A stretch of DNA of 64,000 bases, from contig OZ018323.1 of the NCBI GenBank assembly GCA_963969495.1, positions 76,968,583 through 77,032,582 of the forward strand. The letters run 5' to 3'. Below the pieces are notes generated by a model that saw nothing but the letters and a program-made list of their open reading frames with translations, was not told the origin of the DNA and searched no databases. Each line of letters begins with the position of its first letter. Position 1 is the stretch's first letter. The position numbers and the translations under genes were made by a program. This document shows, piece after piece, positions 58,181-64,000 of this stretch. This stretch comes from Ceratothoa steindachneri (lineage: Eukaryota > Arthropoda > Malacostraca > Isopoda > Cymothoidae).

Positions 58181-58193
58181 AGGAAATATTGTG
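58181..58193. repeat. Target duplication of outer family A copy (right)
   Basis: AGGAAATATTGTG at the truncation point of the outer copy; same as 50271-50283. Confidence 0.9.
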
Positions 58194-60120
58194 TATGAAA
58201 TGATTGTTGGTGAAATGATTATGATTAAAGAATATAGATGGAGGTGGTACGGTGAGGGTGATGATGAATTGCGCTAGGTTGCCTGACAAACTCTTTCGTT
58301 TTGCTTTTGTTGTGTCATTTAGTGGTTTGATTTGTAGCATCCAAGCCTTTGTTTTCTGGTACTTTTGAGCATTTTGTTCATTTTTGGTTTTCCTTTTGTG
58401 TTTCTTCGCACGTTGGTACGGGTCTTGTATCCCTTCAAGCTTTCTTGATGTGGTCATTTTGCTGTTTTAACTGTATCTCTATTTTTGTGTCCTCATCGGT
58501 TTCACATGATCGGTTGTCAATTTCGGGTTGGTCTGGTTCGGTATTTCTCCTTAGGTCGGTCTTTGTAATTATTTAAAGATCGGGATGATGTTTCTTTTTG
58601 TTGCTGCCTTCGAAACGTTGTTGTATATAGTTCGTCTCATTTCGTTCTCTGTTAGGGTGATTTTACCCCATTACATTTTGTGGTATTGTTTTCCTTTACT
58701 TTTTCCACAGATTCCCTGCACGATAGTGAAGTGAGACATTCAAAGGTTCTAGCACGGCTCTCCGATGGAGTTCTGAGGTTACTCAGTCGCGCTTTTCTGA
58801 ATTGGTGATGAACCTTGTGCCCCAGTTCTGTATTTTTGATTTGTGTGTCGCTGAGAGGGTGCGTAGGGATTATTGGATAGAGAATTTGGGGTGTGACGAA
58901 AGCCACATATAATTTTCTTTTATTGTCCAGTGAAAGATTTCTAAATCTATACAGAGAGGTTAGCGTTGCCTTGGCTTCTGTTTTTTTTTATTTAGATGGG
59001 AGGTGTATATGTTAGTTGCTAACTTCAGTCCTAAGACTTTACCTTCTGTGGAGTATGGGTACATTTCTCCGTCTCCACGTACAGCGGCCGTTTTTTCCCG
59101 ATTTATTGGAATTAATTTAAATTTATTTTTGTTGGTTTTGACCTTGTTTTTTGTTTCGTACTCATTTAAATTCTTAATTTCTCTGGCCGTCTTTGTGCGA
59201 TGTCCCGTGGTTGCTGGAAATTATTTGCATAATGTCCTCCGCTAACTGGGCGTACAACGCGCATTAGTCTGCCGGGTGTGGCAAGTTCATTGTATAGATG
59301 GTATATAGTTTCGGAGACAAGCACCCTCCCTGGGAGAGTCCGGCCTGAAACTCAAATTCTCCTCCTGTTTGGCCATTTATATGGAGGGCGGCTTTTCTCT
59401 TATCAAGTAGTTGCATAGTATTCTGCACAGGTTGGTTTGAAAGTTAAGATCATAAATCTTAAATTTTAGGCCGGGTAACCATACCTTATCAAATGCCTTG
59501 ACAACATCGCGGAGTACCACGTCTACTCTGCTGCCTTCGTTGCGATTTTCTCTGCTGATTGCCAACGCAGTCTCTGTTCCTCTCTCGCTCCTAAACGCGT
59601 TGTTGTATAGATTTTGGTCTTCTAGGCGTTTCTTCAAACTCTCGTTTAGGAGTTTTTCGAGGAGCTTTCCAAGGAATTCTAATAGAGAAATGAGTCTATA
59701 GTTTTCTACTTGATATTTTCGTTTGCCCGGTTTGAGTAAGAAAATCATTTTCGCGGCTTTAAACGTTTGGGGAAAATAACCAACGTTTAGGCACGCGTTA
59801 AAGATTTTTACAATGGAACTATGCACGTTGCTGGTGCATTAATTATGTGCACTTTTGTTAGGTCGTTCATACCCAGTGCCTTCTTCTTGAATGTTTTGAC
59901 GGTTGCTAGATATTCCTCCATCGTTAAGGCAACTCCCTCCCATTGGGGGGGTCTCTCTCTCCTCTTTAACACGTCTATATGTTGCCATATTTTCTCGTTG
60001 CGCTTCAAGGTTCTGCAGTATCTCTTCCTCGTATTCTCCGTTATACTCAGCATTCTCTTCAGGTGAAATGAAGGATATTTTCTTTTAGTGGTTTCACAAG
60101 TGCTCTTGTAGTTCGTTCGC
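58194..60120 (-). pseudogene. LINE family B, minus copy 2 (RT region)
   Basis: On the minus strand from 60053: LTKVHIINAPATCIVPL (end of the pre-RT linker), YFPQTFKAAKMIFLLKPGKR and YQVENYRLISLLEFLGKLLE (RT start), VDVVLRDVVKAFDKVWLPGL (motif A), QAGLSQGGCLSPKLYTIYTM (motif B, about 59350), AQLADDIMQII (motif C, Leu before ADD). Then a decayed thumb (IKNTELGHKVHHQFRKARLS, 58840) and a basic tail near 58400. It lacks gag and endonuclease. Confidence 0.75.
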
Positions 60121-61069
60121 TTGTTAAACTTCCTTGTTTTGAATCTTCAGTTTTATTCATTCCTTAGGTTGCAATCCTCGTATTTTTTAATACCGAGTCC
60201 AGAATTTCTTTGGATCTCGTTCTATGTCCACCTTTTAATATTATGTGATTCCAGACCTGATTCATATTTCCTTTTATTAGTATGTTTATTTGTCTGTGTT
60301 TCTCTTAATCTTTGGTATCTTGCCTGTGTGTTTCCTAATTCTATTCATCGACAAAATGCTGCTCTATATATACTTTTCCTACTAAAACTTAAGTTATACA
60401 AAATAAACCAATCAGCGCTAAGCAGAATTTTAATAACAAATTTATATTTAATTTATTCTATCAGCTTTAAGACAAATTTTATGTTTTACGGCGCTGCAAA
60501 AATTGGTCAATCAACATTACGATAGATTTTAGGAACAATTTACGTTCAATCACTTACTAACATAAGCGTCACTGAAATTGATTTTTCCTTGAAGCTATCC
60601 ACTCTACTCTAACTATATACTTTTAACTTCTAACTTTTTCAAGACGTTTTCCTTGAAGGATTAAGACTTCATTGAGTAAACAATGCTAACTCGCAATACA
60701 TCTTGTACTCGATAAAGGAGGCAAAGAAAAGGGAGGGCCCGCCGAAAAACTTGGAAGTTTTCATCACTTTCCCTGCGGGAATTTTAAGAAAGAGAAATAT
60801 ATACAAGTGGTCATAGGCTACTTTATGTCGCCCCTCCCCCCAACGGAGCAACGAAGCAGAACTGAACTGACATCATCTAGCCTCGACCCAACTATGTCGT
60901 TCTCTGTGATAGGCATAAATGGGGGCGCCAAGGAAAGCCTACTGTGGAGGTCGGCGTCTGAGGAACTCGGACAAGGGGCAGGACTGAACTTCCGGGGAGG
61001 GAAGTGGGGACCCGCCCACACTTCGCCACCCCGGGAGCCCAGCCAGGACCATATAAGAAGGCAGACCAC
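60121..61069. other. No gene recognised; T-rich then GC-richer
   Basis: 60121-60600 is T-rich with low-complexity open frames. 60810-61069 is GC-richer and may be the 5' region of the gag that follows. Confidence 0.4.
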
Positions 61070-62025
61070 TCTCTATTTAAGCCGGCTGCAGTTCTGATGC
61101 CCAAACCCTCGAGGGGCGGCCCCCCGGTTAGCGATGGTTGATTCCGCGCTAACCAACAAAAAGTCCGCCATATAATCACACCTAGAGATGGCGCCCCCGG
61201 GTTCACCCATCATCATCCGCATCTCGGAGATGGCCCAAGAAAACACTAATCAGAATTCCGCTGCGTGCTATAGAGGGACAACCCAAGCCCAGCAGGGAAA
61301 AGGTTTTCGAAGTAGTGTACGGAAAACTGAGCATAGCCATGATTAGACTGCTGGATGTGACCTCGGGATATGTCGCTTACTGCGAAAAGGAGACACCGAA
61401 GCCATCACTAAAGAAGAGGCAGTCGAGGTACTCCGTGGAATCGGACTGCAAGGGGCCATACCACCACAAATCCTAGCCCATAAGAGCGTGGTATGTCGGC
61501 GTCTCGACCCATAGATCGGGCAGCGCACCTAAGAAGACATAAAGGAAGAAATTCAACTTCGACAATCCTGGGCCAAGGTAGCCGAAGTGATTAAATTCAA
61601 AATAGAAGAGAAAACAGTGACTACTCGCATGTCTTCAAAGTAGTCTTCGCCGAGACAACAATGGCCAAGAAGGCCAAGACACATGGACTCCTCATGTTCA
61701 ACACTTAAAGTTAGCGGAAAACAAATCGAGAGAGAGGAGTTTACTCCAGCCCAGTTGTTCTGCTTCCGGTGCTATAAGATGGAGCAACACGCAGCGAGCA
61801 AAGACTGCAAAGAACCCTTGGAGACGTGCTCCAAATCAGCGAGAAGGGCCATCATTGGAAACAATGTAGAAACAGATACGAAAAATGCACCAACTGCGGA
61901 CAAGAGGAGAAGGGAAGTTTCAATACCACCTATGCCAAGCAGCAAAGGCAGCACTTACACAAGTAGACTCAAAGAAAACCTACTTCAAGCTCCAAAACGG
62001 GAACTGAACCAAGATTCTGACGTGC
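61070..62025 (+). pseudogene. LINE family B-like ORF1 (gag), plus strand, truncated
   Basis: After TATTTAAGCC (61074) shifted frames give EAITKEEAVEVLRGIGLQGA and KEEIQLRQSWAKVAEVIKFK, then KQIEREEFTPAQLFCFRCYK. Zinc knuckles follow: CFRCYKMEQHAASKDC, then in the next frame CSKCGEKGHHWKQC and CTNCGQEEKG. This matches family B copy 1 gag (CFRCCKMEDHLSET). The frame runs directly into family A sequence at about 62026, so the single 232-residue open frame seen there is a chance fusion of two transposons. Confidence 0.7.
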
Positions 62026-64000
62026 ATACTACACGCCGTGAAGACAGACGCAGCATCTGGCAGAGTCCCGCTGACTTCAAACAGAGGGGATACGGCGTGG
62101 AAGCCGACCCCCTCTTGGGACTTGGAGCCATCCGTATACACTGGCACGGTTCCAGCGTGACACGAGGTGTGCTCCAAAAAGGCCGAACGCAATACTCCCA
62201 GCGCTGTACAAGCTTTGAGAGCAGAGGGCGGCGACAAATGGTCAAAGGTAGTACCCTCCACGGTGGTGTCCTGGGAAGAACCAGGGGCGTCACCGGCCTG
62301 AGAGCTATATCTAGCTCTCGGAGTTTCATGGCCCTAAATCCGAAGGGCTTAGGGTATGACTGGCGTTTCTCAGCGTCATAGGCACCGTCGATAATCTGCT
62401 GCGAATGCAATGAGATGTTGGTAACTGAGGGAGTTGCTGAGGCCGTGCGTACAGGCGAATGATGCACTGTGCACGGCGTAGAGCAAGCGGCATCTCCCCA
62501 GCGTCGACAAGTAGGCTCTCAATGGGGAAAATGCGGAAGACACCGGTCGCCAGGCGAAGGCCGGTTTGGTTGACCGAGTCCACCTTCCGCAATGAACGCT
62601 GGGATGCAGATGCATAAAACTCGCATCCGTAGTCCAGCTTCGAACGAACAAAGGATCGATAAAAAAGTAAGGCAGTATCCATGGCGCGGCTACAAATGAC
62701 CCTAAGGTTGCGAATATGAGCTTCCCAGGTGAGGCGTCGGTTAAATAAAAGACCCAGGAAACGGTGCGATTCTACCACTTCCAGGTGCACCCTATTGAGA
62801 AACAATTCTGGGTCAGGGTGGAGCCATGGATGGCGGCAGAAGTGCAACACCTTAAATCTTACCAAGGAAAACCGAAGCCTGCGCTTCAGCATAGCGAGAG
62901 ACGCGGTTCAATGCCTGATGGAGTCGACGCTCCAGAGTTGGCATCTGGGCCGCGCCAAAAAAGATCGAAAGGTCGTCCACGTAGAGCGTAGCGAGAACGT
63001 CTTGCGGCAGCACCGTGGTGATGCCGTTAATGGTCAGGGCAAAGAGTGTGATAGTGAGGACACTTCCCTGCGAGACACCCCCTTATTGCTCCAATGGGCA
63101 GGAGAGGGCTCCCCCGCCCCCACCCGTACGCGGAATCGACGATCTCACAAAAATTCAGATATAAAGATTGGGAGGCTTCCCATCGCCCCCATGATAGCGT
63201 ATCGCCATGCGGAAAGTGATCACTACCATTGAGGTCATCGACCACCCACCAATCAAAATCAGGCTGTGCATCCGGAGAGCACAAAGATAGATCGAGGCAG
63301 GAAAATGAAGCGGTTCTTGGGCAGTGATGCGTAAACTCATCCACATTTAGGACACCCATCTCAAGCTCGTCGATCAGGTCGGCAAGGACTTGACCCCGGG
63401 GATTAATTGAGTAGTGTCCTCAGAGGGGGTGTCTACCGTTCAGATCTTCGAGCAAGAGAAAGGACATCGACAACCGTGCCACGACGCGGCGGAAGTCCCC
63501 CGCGTCGAAATCGGATGACGGTGTAATGTACGCGGAAATAACAATACCTCCTATCCAGGTGTAGCTGCACAGCCACTGCCTGAAAGGAGGTATCTAAAGC
63601 AAAGAGAAGAACGGAGAGATCATGCCGGGTGTAAATCGCACATCCTCCTGCCCGGCCTCCCATCCCGTGGTGGTGGGGTCGCAAATCCCTTATACCCCGG
63701 TAGGGTGGGCGGGGGGCACACCCCAGCATCATCTCCTGCAATAAGATAGCTAACGGGGAACGGGACGAGACGAGCCTCTCCAGCTCCTCTCAGTTAGCCC
63801 TCTTCGAAGAGAACCTCACGGCAATGGCAGTACGCTTCCGGGAGACAGAACTCTGGGCGCTGTTGGCCGGACAAACGCTGTTGCTATGCGAGTCTTTTCC
63901 TCTCTCCGTCTGCAAAGCTTAGGCGAGCAGGGGGGCTTGGAAGACGGTGGTCCCTCCTTTGCAGAACCCAGCTTTCCATTGGGTGAGGGTGAAGGAGCCT
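62026..64000 (-). mobile_element. LINE family A, third copy (minus, runs off the window)
   Basis: From the right edge down: ORF1 tail (64000-63800), ORF1/ORF2 junction with LQEMMLG in frame (about 63735), EN (DLSLCSPDAQPDFDWWVVDD then LNGSDHFP, 63300-63215), a direct join to RT HGDTLSWGRWEASQSLYLNF, RT motif B VSQGSVLTITLFALTINGIT (63090-63030), then LRFSLVRFKVLHFCRHPWLH, RT connection, and the RNase H start (VYTDGSKSQEGVGFHAV) ending at 62026. About 1.1 kb between EN and RT motif A is deleted. Several frameshifts. Confidence 0.88.

Noticed and set aside
61683..62381. A 232-residue plus-strand protein starting with a zinc knuckle
   Set aside because: It crosses the junction between a family B gag and antisense family A sequence at about 62026, a chance fusion.

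Overview
This is a gene-poor, AT-rich eukaryotic window that looks like arthropod nuclear DNA. The clues are short TTAGG (arthropod telomere-type) arrays, I-type LINEs with RNase H, SETMAR-like and Tc1-like mariner relics, hAT relics, a Penelope-like element and long (TA)n tracts. The wording of the Tc1/mariner relics resembles elements I recall from parasitic copepods (sea lice, Caligidae). That is memory-based inference, not a search result. I see no sign of a prokaryotic, viral or organellar origin.

The only clear host gene is on the + strand: two exons (17483-17708 and 19119-19314) of an immunoglobulin/fibronectin-III cell-adhesion protein. They are separated by an intron holding a MITE and a minisatellite, and are preceded by a 1.1 kb, ~28-bp tandem array ending just before the splice acceptor. 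The rest of that gene was not found here.

Layout: 0-3.1 kb, AT-rich degenerate satellite, minisatellites and a LINE-A fragment. 4.4-5.9 kb, dispersed repeat, MITE and a foldback element with TTAGG at its centre. 7.5-9.2 kb, relic of a transposase-like gene. 10-14 kb, one mariner-type element with its own terminal inverted repeats, swollen by other insertions including a hAT element with an 8-bp target duplication. 14.8-15.4 kb, TA microsatellites. 16.3-19.3 kb, the Ig/FN3 gene. 21-25.5 kb, tandem repeat, hAT relic and an unidentified decayed coding stretch. 26-28.8 kb, a Tc1-like transposase split in two. 29.5-35.1 kb, a mariner relic, an inverted pair of ~700-bp repeats, a hAT relic, a 5S-like sequence and a perfect 214-bp tandem duplication. 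35.8-36.9 kb, a Penelope-like element with a snap-back 5' end and a decayed hammerhead-like motif. 37-44.3 kb, LINE family C, with a minus-strand copy inside a plus-strand copy. 45.4-50 kb, LINE family B (minus). 50.27-58.19 kb, LINE family A inside LINE family A, both with 13-bp target duplications. 58.2-62 kb, more family B. 62-64 kb, a third A copy running off the window.

Family A is the best-preserved system: 5'UTR hairpin, ORF1 with three zinc knuckles, ORF2 with endonuclease, RT, RNase H and C-terminal CCHC, structured 3'UTR and A-tail. The complete copy (51512-58076) is dead. Its lesions can be defined by comparing copies within this window.
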